This document shows positions 1-5,209 of a stretch of DNA of 5,209 nt, piece by piece (the stretch's first letter is position 1; each line of letters opens with the position of its first letter). A model generated the notes under the pieces. The model was not told where the DNA came from. It saw only the letters and a program-made list of their open reading frames with translations, and did no database searches. The translations under genes and the position numbers were made by a program. Where the stretch lies: contig CAMMKL010000163.1 in NCBI GenBank assembly GCA_946497265.1, positions 1 to 5,209 on the forward strand, written 5' to 3'. This DNA is from an uncultured Clostridia bacterium (GTDB lineage Bacteria > Bacillota > Clostridia > Oscillospirales > Acutalibacteraceae).

Positions 1-1731
1 TGGGACTTCCCGCCCATCGTCTTTACCGAAGGGATTTCCCGCGAACCCTCTACCGATATGGGTCTTACCATCGCCTATTCGCTGCTTGCCAGCTTGCTCA
101 TCGCCCTTTCCCTGGTACCCACCCTTTCCTCCACCATCCTGCGCAACGCCACGCTGAAAAAGCAGCCTCTCATCGACCGCTTCATCCATTGGTACAGCAG
201 GCGCCTGGCCTTTGTCCTGCAGCACCGAGCCGTACCGCTTATTTTGGTTGCCATCCTGTTTGGACTCGCCCTGTTCGGCGCCACCCGGATGGGAACCGCC
301 ATGATGCCGGAAAGCGACAGCTCCGAGATTACCGTCAGCCTGGAAACCGGCAAAGAAGCTTCCATAGAAGATACACGCGCACTCGGCGATCAGGTTTCGG
401 CAATCATCCAGGGGATGCCGGGTGTGGAAACAGTCGGTGCAATGCAGTCCGGCAGCAGCAGCAACCAGATCAGCATGTATGTGGTGCTCAAAGAGGGGCG
501 CGACCGAACCAGCCAGCAGATCTGCCAGGATATCCAGGATGCGACTGCCGGCCTGGGCTGTGAAATCAGCGCTATTTCTTCCAACGATATGATGTCGATG
601 GGCGGCTCCGGACTGGAAATCAACATCCGGGGCGACGATCTGGATGAGCTGCAAAAAATCGCTTCCGAGGTATCCGGTATCGTAACCGGCATTGAGGGGA
701 CACAGGAAGTCACCGACGGCACGGAGGAAAGCGCCGGTGAAACCCGCATAACCGTGGACAAAAACAAGGCGCTTTCTTATGGCCTGACCGTCGCCCAGGT
801 GTATCAGGAAATCGCGCAGGCCATCCAGTCGGAAACAACCGCCACCACGCTTTCTCTGGAATCGATGGATTATCCGGTAATCGTTGCCAAAGACCCGAAA
901 AACCATTTGACCCGTGCAACCCTCGGGGACCATATCCTTACGGGCACCCGAAACGGGGAAAGCGTCGAAGTTCCTCTGAACGAAATCGCCTCGATTACAG
1001 AGGCAAGCGGCCTTTCCTCCATCAGCCACGAAAATTATGTACGCAGCATAACGGTCAGCGCGCAGATAGCGGAAGGGTATAACATTGGCCTTGTCAGCCG
1101 CGAGTTGGAAAAAGAATTGGCGAATTACGACGTGCCCGACGGGTACACAGTGGAAATCGCCGGTGAAAACGAAACGATCAACAATACCATCCGCGACCTG
1201 CTGATGATGGTGGGCCTTGCTATCCTGCTGATCTATTTTATCATGGTCGCGCAGTTCCAGTCCTTCCTATCCCCCTTCATCGTCATGTTTACCATTCCTC
1301 TGGCCTTTACCGGCGGCCTGTTGGGCCTGTGGATTTTTGGTTACGAGATCAGTACCGTATCCCTCTTAGGCCTTCTGGTTCTGGCAGGCGTGGTGGTAAA
1401 CAACGGCATCGTCTTTGTAGATTATGCAAATCAGCTCCGTCTAAGCGGCCTGGAACGGCGCGAAGCGTTAGTGGAAACCGGCAAACGCCGCATCCGGCCG
1501 ATCCTGATGACGGCACTTACCACCATCCTGGGCTTGTTCACCATGGCGCTCGGCATCGGTACCGGAGCCGACATGTTCCAGCCAATGGCCATCGTCATCA
1601 TCTTCGGCCTGACCTACGCTACCTTGCTTACCCTATTTATCGTGCCGATCCTGTGCGACATTTTCCAAAAGAAACCGCCCAAGAATATCGACGTAGGGGA
1701 CGGGGATTCCCAGCCTACCGAACTGCTTTGA
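1..1731 (+). CDS. RND-family efflux transporter permease, C-terminal half (5' truncated by window edge)
   Basis: This is a proton-driven inner-membrane exporter of the AcrB/SwrC (HAE1) type; its substrate cannot be told from sequence. The frame is open from base 1, so the start lies to the left and the first in-frame ATG (58) is internal. The visible 576 residues are about half of a usual 1,000-1,050-residue RND protein. They begin just before TM6 (about residues 20-45), followed by a short cytoplasmic stretch, TM7 (76-94), the second periplasmic porter/docking loop (about 100-395) and TM8-TM12 (about 400-550). The TM8 entry 'MVAQFQSF', the TM10 segment 'NNGIVFVDYANQL' and 'RRIRPILMTALTTILG' before and in TM11 are family hallmarks. 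At the TM10 place where AcrB has Lys940 this protein has Asn467 (fragment numbering). The TM4 aspartates are outside the window. The gene is followed by a hairpin terminator, and its neighbour is convergent, so it ends its own transcription unit. An adaptor gene, if any, is not visible. Confidence 0.94.
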   Translation, partial: WDFPPIVFTEGISREPSTDMGLTIAYSLLASLLIALSLVPTLSSTILRNATLKKQPLIDRFIHWYSRRLAFVLQHRAVPLILVAILFGLALFGATRMGTAMMPESDSSEITVSLETGKEASIEDTRALGDQVSAIIQGMPGVETVGAMQSGSSSNQISMYVVLKEGRDRTSQQICQDIQDATAGLGCEISAISSNDMMSMGGSGLEINIRGDDLDELQKIASEVSGIVTGIEGTQEVTDGTEESAGETRITVDKNKALSYGLTVAQVYQEIAQAIQSETTATTLSLESMDYPVIVAKDPKNHLTRATLGDHILTGTRNGESVEVPLNEIASITEASGLSSISHENYVRSITVSAQIAEGYNIGLVSRELEKELANYDVPDGYTVEIAGENETINNTIRDLLMMVGLAILLIYFIMVAQFQSFLSPFIVMFTIPLAFTGGLLGLWIFGYEISTVSLLGLLVLAGVVVNNGIVFVDYANQLRLSGLERREALVETGKRRIRPILMTALTTILGLFTMALGIGTGADMFQPMAIVIIFGLTYATLLTLFIVPILCDIFQKKPPKNIDVGDGDSQPTELL

Positions 1732-1759
1732 ACCGTTTCACAACCGGAAAGCGATAAAA

Positions 1760-1806
1760 AAACGTCCTGCCGTTCCGGCGTATTGCCGGAAATCGGTAGG
1801 ACGTTT
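1760..1806. terminator. Strong bidirectional hairpin terminator between convergent genes
   Basis: A long inverted repeat pairs 1760-1779 with 1785-1806 around a 5-base loop (1780-1784). The outer 13 pairs include one G-T wobble on the + strand, the inner 7 pairs are perfect, and a 2-base bulge (1792-1793) interrupts the right arm. It starts 28 bases after the RND stop. Read on the + strand the stem is followed by a moderately T-rich tail (TTTCTTGTGT). Read on the - strand it runs into seven T's (complement of 1762-1756), a classic intrinsic terminator. It most likely ends the RND transcript and catches read-through from the siroheme gene. Confidence 0.85.
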
Positions 1807-1837
1807 CTTGTGTGTACGATGCCGTCTTCGGGTAATA

Positions 1838-1870
1838 TAAAGAAAAGCAGCCCCATCAAAGGGCCGCTTT
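1838..1870 (-). terminator. Intrinsic terminator of the siroheme reductase-like gene
   Basis: On the - strand a 10-bp stem (1870-1861 with 1853-1844, one G-T wobble, 7-base loop) is followed by a T-rich tail, TTTTCTTTA, reading down to about 1838. It begins 7 bases after the stop codon at 1877-1879. The wobble pairs only on the - strand (it is an A-C mismatch on the + strand), which supports a - strand function. Together with the hairpin at 1760-1806 it gives this gene two terminators in tandem. Confidence 0.75.
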
Positions 1871-1876
1871 CCTTGG

Positions 1877-2812
1877 TCAGCAGCTTGCGCCGCCGATGGT
1901 TTCTTCTTCCAGGATTTCTTCCTTGCGCTTCAATAGGTTGTTGGCAACCAGCATTTTTTCCACCTTTTCCACGCCCAAGCGCTCCACCGTCTCGCCGAAG
2001 CGTTCGCCGGTTTTGCCCTTGCTCTTAAAAAGCAAAATCGCCTTCTCTACAACATCCAGCGCTTCTTCCTGTGTAAACAAGCGGTTTAGGGGGCTGCCGA
2101 TACGGATCTTTTTGCCCCAGCGCCCGCCCACATAAACGCGATACATTGTCTCGCTGTGCGTAAGGGCGCCGAAGGGGCATTTGCCAAAACAACGCCCGCA
2201 ATTGTTGCAGACGGAGGGGTCGATCTCCGCATAGCCTTCCTTCCTTTTTACGGCCTGCATGGGGCAACTCGCCTCTACACCGCATTTCTTGCATGCGCGG
2301 CAGGTTTCCGTATTCAGCCGGGGGACCCGCTGCCCAACAATGCCCAAATCGTTCAGATCCGGCTTCACGCAGTTGTTCGGGCATCCGCCCACCGCAATTT
2401 TAAACTTATGCGGCAAGGTTACCGCGTGATAGCCTTCGTAAAAACGGCGATGGATTTCCGACGCCAGCGCCTGAGTGTCGTACAGTCCGAACACACAGGT
2501 GGTCCCTTTGCAGGAGACAACCGGCCGCACGCGTGAGCCTGTGCCTCCGGTTTCCATCCCTTCCTTGGCCACATATTCCTGAAACGCCGGGATGTCTTCG
2601 TACTTGACCCCGGGAAGTTCCACCGTTAGCCGGGAAGTAAATTCAATTTTACCATTTCCAAATTTTTCTGCGGCTTCAACCAGGTTTTGCATCTGTTTTG
2701 CGCTTAAAACGCCGTTTTCCGTAATGATACGGGCGGAAAACTCATCGGTGCCCCGGTTGCGCAAAAAGCCCTGCGCTTTTACCTTTTTAACGTCTGTTGC
2801 TGATAGTGCCAT
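1877..2812 (-). CDS. Siroheme-[4Fe-4S] sulfite/nitrite reductase-like protein with two ferredoxin clusters (AsrC/COG2221-like)
   Basis: This 311-residue cytoplasmic protein is predicted to carry out the six-electron reduction of sulfite to sulfide, or of a related oxyanion such as nitrite. Domain order: an N-terminal ferredoxin-like half-domain (about 1-75, with 'FTSRLTVELPG' at 58-68); a siroheme/4Fe-4S domain with Cys101, Cys106, Cys144 and Cys148 (the second pair in 'GGCPNNC'); a ferredoxin insert with Cys171/174/177/183 and Cys202/205/208/212; then a C-terminal siroheme-domain remainder (about 220-290). It ends in a terminal cysteine. The architecture matches AsrC of anaerobic sulfite reductase, but no AsrA or AsrB partner is visible, so the electron donor is unknown. 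The start is the ATG at 2812, because GGAGGGG lies six bases upstream; the longer TTG start at 2827 would put that ribosome site inside the gene. The gene is divergent from the LysR gene, which may control it. The family is clear; the physiological substrate is inferred. Confidence 0.88.
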   Translation of the reverse strand: MALSATDVKKVKAQGFLRNRGTDEFSARIITENGVLSAKQMQNLVEAAEKFGNGKIEFTSRLTVELPGVKYEDIPAFQEYVAKEGMETGGTGSRVRPVVSCKGTTCVFGLYDTQALASEIHRRFYEGYHAVTLPHKFKIAVGGCPNNCVKPDLNDLGIVGQRVPRLNTETCRACKKCGVEASCPMQAVKRKEGYAEIDPSVCNNCGRCFGKCPFGALTHSETMYRVYVGGRWGKKIRIGSPLNRLFTQEEALDVVEKAILLFKSKGKTGERFGETVERLGVEKVEKMLVANNLLKRKEEILEEETIGGASC

Positions 2813-2818
2813 ATGATT

Positions 2819-2825
2819 CCCCTCC
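2819..2825 (-). promoter_or_regulatory. Ribosome binding site deciding the siroheme gene start
   Basis: The - strand reads GGAGGGG followed by six bases (AATCAT) and then ATG. This strong Shine-Dalgarno sequence fixes the start at 2812 rather than at the in-frame TTG at 2827. Confidence 0.85.
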
Positions 2826-2839
2826 AAGTGGCTGATGAT

Positions 2840-2868
2840 CTAATATTTGGATTGCAATCCGCTTACAA
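2840..2868 (-). promoter_or_regulatory. Candidate sigma-70-type promoter for the siroheme gene
   Basis: On the - strand there is TTGTAA (2868-2863) as -35, a 17-base spacer, and TATTAG (2845-2840) as -10. Each hexamer matches consensus at four of six positions. The predicted start of transcription, near 2833, leaves a leader of about 20 bases that contains the ribosome site. The 12-bp palindrome at 2849-2860 sits within the spacer. The assignment is by eye only. Confidence 0.5.
2849..2860. promoter_or_regulatory. Perfect 12-bp palindrome, candidate operator for the divergent LysR regulator
   Basis: GGATTGCAATCC is its own reverse complement and is the only clear dyad I found in the divergent intergenic region. 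LysR-type regulators commonly bind dyadic sites between their own gene and a divergent target gene, usually with AT-rich half-sites of the T-N11-A type. This dyad is shorter and has no spacer, so it could be the core of a larger site. It lies in the spacer of the candidate leftward promoter and overlaps the -35 of one candidate rightward promoter. Confidence 0.5.
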
Positions 2869-2880
2869 AAGAGTTACGAT
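2852..2880 (+). promoter_or_regulatory. Candidate promoter for the LysR-type regulator gene
   Basis: TTGCAA (2852-2857), a 17-base spacer and TACGAT (2875-2880) form a plausible -35/-10 pair, each four of six to consensus. An alternative of equal quality is CTTACA (2862-2867), a 17-base spacer and TATGAA (2885-2890). Either would overlap the divergent leftward promoter. The choice between them cannot be made from sequence alone. Confidence 0.35.
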
Positions 2881-2914
2881 TGAATATGAATTTTCCTTTC
2901 CATTTTCTATGAAC

Positions 2915-2920
2915 GGGGTG
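2915..2920 (+). promoter_or_regulatory. Ribosome binding site supporting a TTG start of the LysR gene
   Basis: GGGGTG, preceded by AC, resembles the AGGAGGTG consensus and lies six bases before the TTG at 2927. The competing ATG at 2909 is preceded by a pyrimidine-rich stretch with no purine-rich site, so the sequence favours the TTG. Confidence 0.55.
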
Positions 2921-2926
2921 TTTCCT

Positions 2927-3814
2927 TTGACGATTCGCCATTTACAAATTTTCATTGCGGTCGCAGACACTGGAACCATGAGCCTAGCGGCCAAGCAGCT
3001 GTATATATCCCAGCCCACCGTAAGCCAAGTGATTTCCGAAATGGAAAGCAGTTATGGGGTCAGGCTGTTTGAACGCCTATCCCGCCGCCTGTACATTACG
3101 GATACCGGCAAGCAGCTGTTAAAGTATGCCCGGCACATTGTCGCATCGTTTGAAGAGATGGAGCGCGGCCTTCACGATGCTTCCGAGCACCCAATCCTGC
3201 GAATTGGGGCAACCATCACCGTGGGAAGCTGCATTCTCACCGGCATCATTCGCCGATTCGAGACGAAATCCCCCCAGATACAGGTTCAGGCTTATGTTGA
3301 CAATACCCGCTCCATCGTAAAAATGATACTGGAAAGCGAGCTTGACCTCGCCCTGGTAGAAGGAGTGGTCAGCGAAGAAGATATCGTGGTGCAGCCCATG
3401 ATCGACGACGAACTGGTACTGGTCTGCGGCATGCAGCATCCCTTTGCAAAAAAACAAGGCTGTATCGCCGAAGAACTGCAAGGGCAAGCCTTCATTTTGC
3501 GGGAAGAAGGCAGCGGTACGCGCGCCCGGTTTGAAGGTTACTTAAACGCTCACGGCGTAGAAATATTCCCAAAATGGGTCTGCCACAGTTCCGACTCTAT
3601 CCTAAAAGCAGTGGAAGGAGGCCAGGGGCTCTCTGTGCTTTCCAAACTGTTGGCGGAACCCTCCATCCGGTCGGGAAAGCTGCATCAAATATCCCTTTCC
3701 GATGCGCGTCTGACCCGCTTCTTTAGTTTAATTTATCACAAAAATAAGTTTTTATCAGAACCGCTCCTGCAATTAATCAAAGAAATCCCACAAACGGCTC
3801 ACACGGGCTCATAA
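2927..3814 (+). CDS. LysR-type transcriptional regulator, CysL-like
   Basis: This is a DNA-binding regulator of 295 residues, the normal LysR length. The N-terminal winged helix-turn-helix covers about residues 3-62; its core runs from 'MSLAAKQLYISQPTVSQ' (18-34) through 'LFERLSRRLYIT'. The effector-binding domain begins near 'LRIGATITVGS' (about 89) and carries 'DLALVEG', 'DDELVLVCG' and the conserved 'REEGSGTR' loop, a combination I associate with CysL-type regulators; B. subtilis CysL activates the sulfite reductase genes. I chose the TTG at 2927, giving MTIRHLQIF, because homologues typically begin this way and a ribosome site precedes it. An ATG at 2909 would add six residues. Divergent placement next to the siroheme gene suggests that gene is its target, possibly with autoregulation. 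Its last 16 bases overlap the 3' end of the convergent flavoprotein gene. The family is certain; the effector and target are inferred. Confidence 0.92.
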   Translation: MTIRHLQIFIAVADTGTMSLAAKQLYISQPTVSQVISEMESSYGVRLFERLSRRLYITDTGKQLLKYARHIVASFEEMERGLHDASEHPILRIGATITVGSCILTGIIRRFETKSPQIQVQAYVDNTRSIVKMILESELDLALVEGVVSEEDIVVQPMIDDELVLVCGMQHPFAKKQGCIAEELQGQAFILREEGSGTRARFEGYLNAHGVEIFPKWVCHSSDSILKAVEGGQGLSVLSKLLAEPSIRSGKLHQISLSDARLTRFFSLIYHKNKFLSEPLLQLIKEIPQTAHTGS

Positions 3815-5209
3815 CAGGGATGGTCGGCGGCGCGCTGATCTTTTATGACCGACGCATACAACCGGTACCCGCCCGAAAGGTTATAGCAGTCAAACCCCAT
3901 GCCTGTGAGGATGCGGCAGGCGATATAGCTCCTCAGGCCGCTGTGGCAGTGGACATAGACCGGTTTCGCCTTGTCCAGTTCTTCTTCCGCCCGATCCCTG
4001 AGTTCATCCAGTGGAATAGAGGCAAAGCCTTCGATAAAGCCCTGTTCCCGTTCCGCAGGGGTTCGTACGTCGAGCAGGGTTACGCTACCGTCGCGCGAGA
4101 GGGAAGCAACGTCGTGCCAATGGAAGTTCTTCACCTTGCCCGTAAGCAGATTTTCGATCACATAACCGGCAAAATTCACTGGATCCTTCGCCGAACCGTA
4201 CGGCGGCGCGTAGCACAGCTCCAGTTCGGTAAGGTCAAAAGCCGTCATCCCGGCGCGGATCGCCGTAGCCATCACATCGCAGCGCTTATCCACACCGTCG
4301 TAGCCCACGATCTGTGCGCCCAAAATGCGGCCGGTTTCCTTTTCAAAAATAGTCTTTACCGACATTCCGTGCGCCCCCGGATAATACGAAGCATGCGACT
4401 GGGAGAACGTGTACACCTTATCGTAATCCAGGCCGGCAGCCTTGGCCGTGCGCTCGTTTACGCCCGTCATGGCCACTGTCATATCAAAAATTTTCAAAAC
4501 CGAAGAGCCCTGCGTCCTCTTGTATTCCGAAGCTATCCCGCAGATATTGTCCGCCGCAATCCGGCCCTGCTTGTTGGCCGGCCCGGCCAGCGGAACCATC
4601 ACGTTTTGCCCGGTTACATAATCCTTGACCTCTACCGCGTCGCCCACCGCGTAAATATCGGGGTCGCTGGTTTGCATATGGGCGTCCACCACTATACCGC
4701 CGCGTTGGTTGAGCTTAAGGCCGGCCTCTTTGGCAAGGCCGGTATCCGGAGTGACCCCAACGGAAAGGATAACCAGATCGGTCTTCAGCTCCCGATCCGG
4801 CAAGCGGACGCACAGCTTGTCCCCTTCTTCCGTAATGGCCTGGGCCCCGCGGTTTAAGAGCAGGTCAATCCCCTGGCTTTTTATATAGTGGTGCACATCG
4901 CACGCCATGTCGTAATCAAGCGGAGCAATCAGATGGTCGCCCATTTCAACTATGGTTACGTCCAACCCGGATTTTTTTAAATTCTCAGCCATCTCCACGC
5001 CGATGTAGCCCCCGCCGACCACCACCGCGCTTTCCGGGAATTCTTCCTCTACATAATCCTTGATGCGTACGGCGTCCGGAACATTGCGCAGGGTGAACAC
5101 GCGTTCATTGCCCACGCCCTCTATGGGCGGCAGCGTGGGCGCTGCACCTGGGGAAAGGATGAGTTTATCATAGGTTTCCGTATAATCCTCCCCTGTTTTT
5201 CTTTGTTTC
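3799..5209 (-). CDS. CoA-disulfide/persulfide reductase-type flavoprotein with C-terminal rhodanese domain (N-terminus beyond right edge)
   Basis: This is an FAD- and NAD(P)H-dependent pyridine nucleotide-disulfide oxidoreductase fused to a sulfurtransferase domain, as in CoADR-RHD and Npsr proteins that reduce CoA disulfide, CoA persulfide or polysulfide. The 469 visible residues continue in frame to the window edge ('YDKLILSPGAAPTLPP' near the N-terminal side), so GTG 5115 is not the start. About 90 residues are missing, including the first FAD motif and the catalytic cysteine expected near position 43 in the family. Visible in fragment numbering: the nucleotide-binding loop 'VGGGYIGVE' (64-72), the second FAD motif 'DPDIYAVGDA' (182-191), the dimerisation domain (about 230-350) with 'YYPG' and the signature 'YAPPYGSAKDPVN' (333-345), then rhodanese (about 364-456) with 'LDVRTPAE' and active-site Cys421 in 'HCHSGLRS'. 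A short tail contains Cys465, five residues from the end. No terminator is seen after the stop. The substrate is inferred from the family. Confidence 0.93.
   Translation of the reverse strand, partial: KQRKTGEDYTETYDKLILSPGAAPTLPPIEGVGNERVFTLRNVPDAVRIKDYVEEEFPESAVVVGGGYIGVEMAENLKKSGLDVTIVEMGDHLIAPLDYDMACDVHHYIKSQGIDLLLNRGAQAITEEGDKLCVRLPDRELKTDLVILSVGVTPDTGLAKEAGLKLNQRGGIVVDAHMQTSDPDIYAVGDAVEVKDYVTGQNVMVPLAGPANKQGRIAADNICGIASEYKRTQGSSVLKIFDMTVAMTGVNERTAKAAGLDYDKVYTFSQSHASYYPGAHGMSVKTIFEKETGRILGAQIVGYDGVDKRCDVMATAIRAGMTAFDLTELELCYAPPYGSAKDPVNFAGYVIENLLTGKVKNFHWHDVASLSRDGSVTLLDVRTPAEREQGFIEGFASIPLDELRDRAEEELDKAKPVYVHCHSGLRSYIACRILTGMGFDCYNLSGGYRLYASVIKDQRAADHPCYEPV

Noticed and set aside
1329..1757. 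A 142-codon + strand open frame overlapping the RND gene in another frame
   Set aside because: It is a low-complexity Arg/His/Pro-rich translation inside the TM8-TM12 coding region; the RND frame is the real one.
2156..2536. A 126-codon + strand open frame opposite the siroheme gene
   Set aside because: It mirrors the ferredoxin and siroheme motifs of the real - strand gene and has no convincing ribosome site or domain.
2813..2926. An N-terminal extension of the LysR protein starting at ATG 2813
   Set aside because: The extra 38 residues would precede the canonical LysR start, cross the divergent promoter region and have no ribosome site. The ATG is simply part of the CATATG palindrome at the siroheme start.
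3738..3755. AAAAATAAGTTTTT-type inverted repeat near the end of lysR as a terminator for the flavoprotein
   Set aside because: The stem is only A-T pairs without a GC-rich part and lies within coding sequence, so it is unlikely to terminate transcription.
3825..3853. GTCGG...CCGAC inverted repeat just after the lysR stop as its terminator
   Set aside because: The stem is only five pairs with a loop of about 20 bases and no following T-tract.
3820..4857. A 345-codon open frame on the + strand opposite the flavoprotein gene
   Set aside because: It is antisense to a clear flavoprotein-rhodanese gene. Its translation is rich in Arg, His and Ala without any recognisable domain, as expected of a shadow frame in GC-rich coding DNA.
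5113..5115. GTG as the start of the flavoprotein
   Set aside because: The frame stays open to the right edge and encodes the conserved 'YDKLILSPGA' segment upstream, so this codon is internal.

Overview
The window reads as a piece of an anaerobic, probably monoderm Clostridia-type chromosome with moderately high GC. This guess rests on three things: the style of the RND pump, a single-gene siroheme/ferredoxin sulfite reductase-like protein, and a LysR regulator of a type I associate with clostridia. It is an inference from protein character, not a database match. I see no tRNA, rRNA, CRISPR array, insertion sequence or phage gene. Nearly all bases are accounted for by four protein genes, two of them cut by the window edges.

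Layout from left to right. (1) Bases 1-1731, + strand: the C-terminal half of an RND-family efflux permease, running in from the left edge. (2) Bases 1732-1876: a convergent intergenic region with two hairpin terminators. (3) Bases 1877-2812, - strand: a 311-residue siroheme-[4Fe-4S] sulfite/nitrite reductase-like protein with two ferredoxin clusters. (4) Bases 2813-2926: a divergent promoter region containing a perfect 12-bp palindrome. (5) Bases 2927-3814, + strand: a LysR-type regulator resembling the CysL group. (6) Bases 3799-5209, - strand: a CoA-disulfide/persulfide reductase-type flavoprotein fused to a C-terminal rhodanese domain. Its N-terminus lies beyond the right edge, and its 3' end overlaps the regulator's 3' end by 16 bp.

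The three right-hand genes make a coherent sulfur-handling neighbourhood. The flavoprotein-rhodanese would reduce CoA disulfide, persulfide or polysulfide sulfur with NAD(P)H. The siroheme protein would reduce sulfite, or a related oxyanion, to sulfide. The divergently placed LysR protein is the obvious candidate regulator of the siroheme gene. The RND pump is separated by terminators and is probably an unrelated transcription unit. The observations most worth following are the palindrome placed inside overlapping divergent promoters, the non-standard cysteine spacing in the siroheme protein, and the regulator-flavoprotein 3' overlap with no visible terminator.
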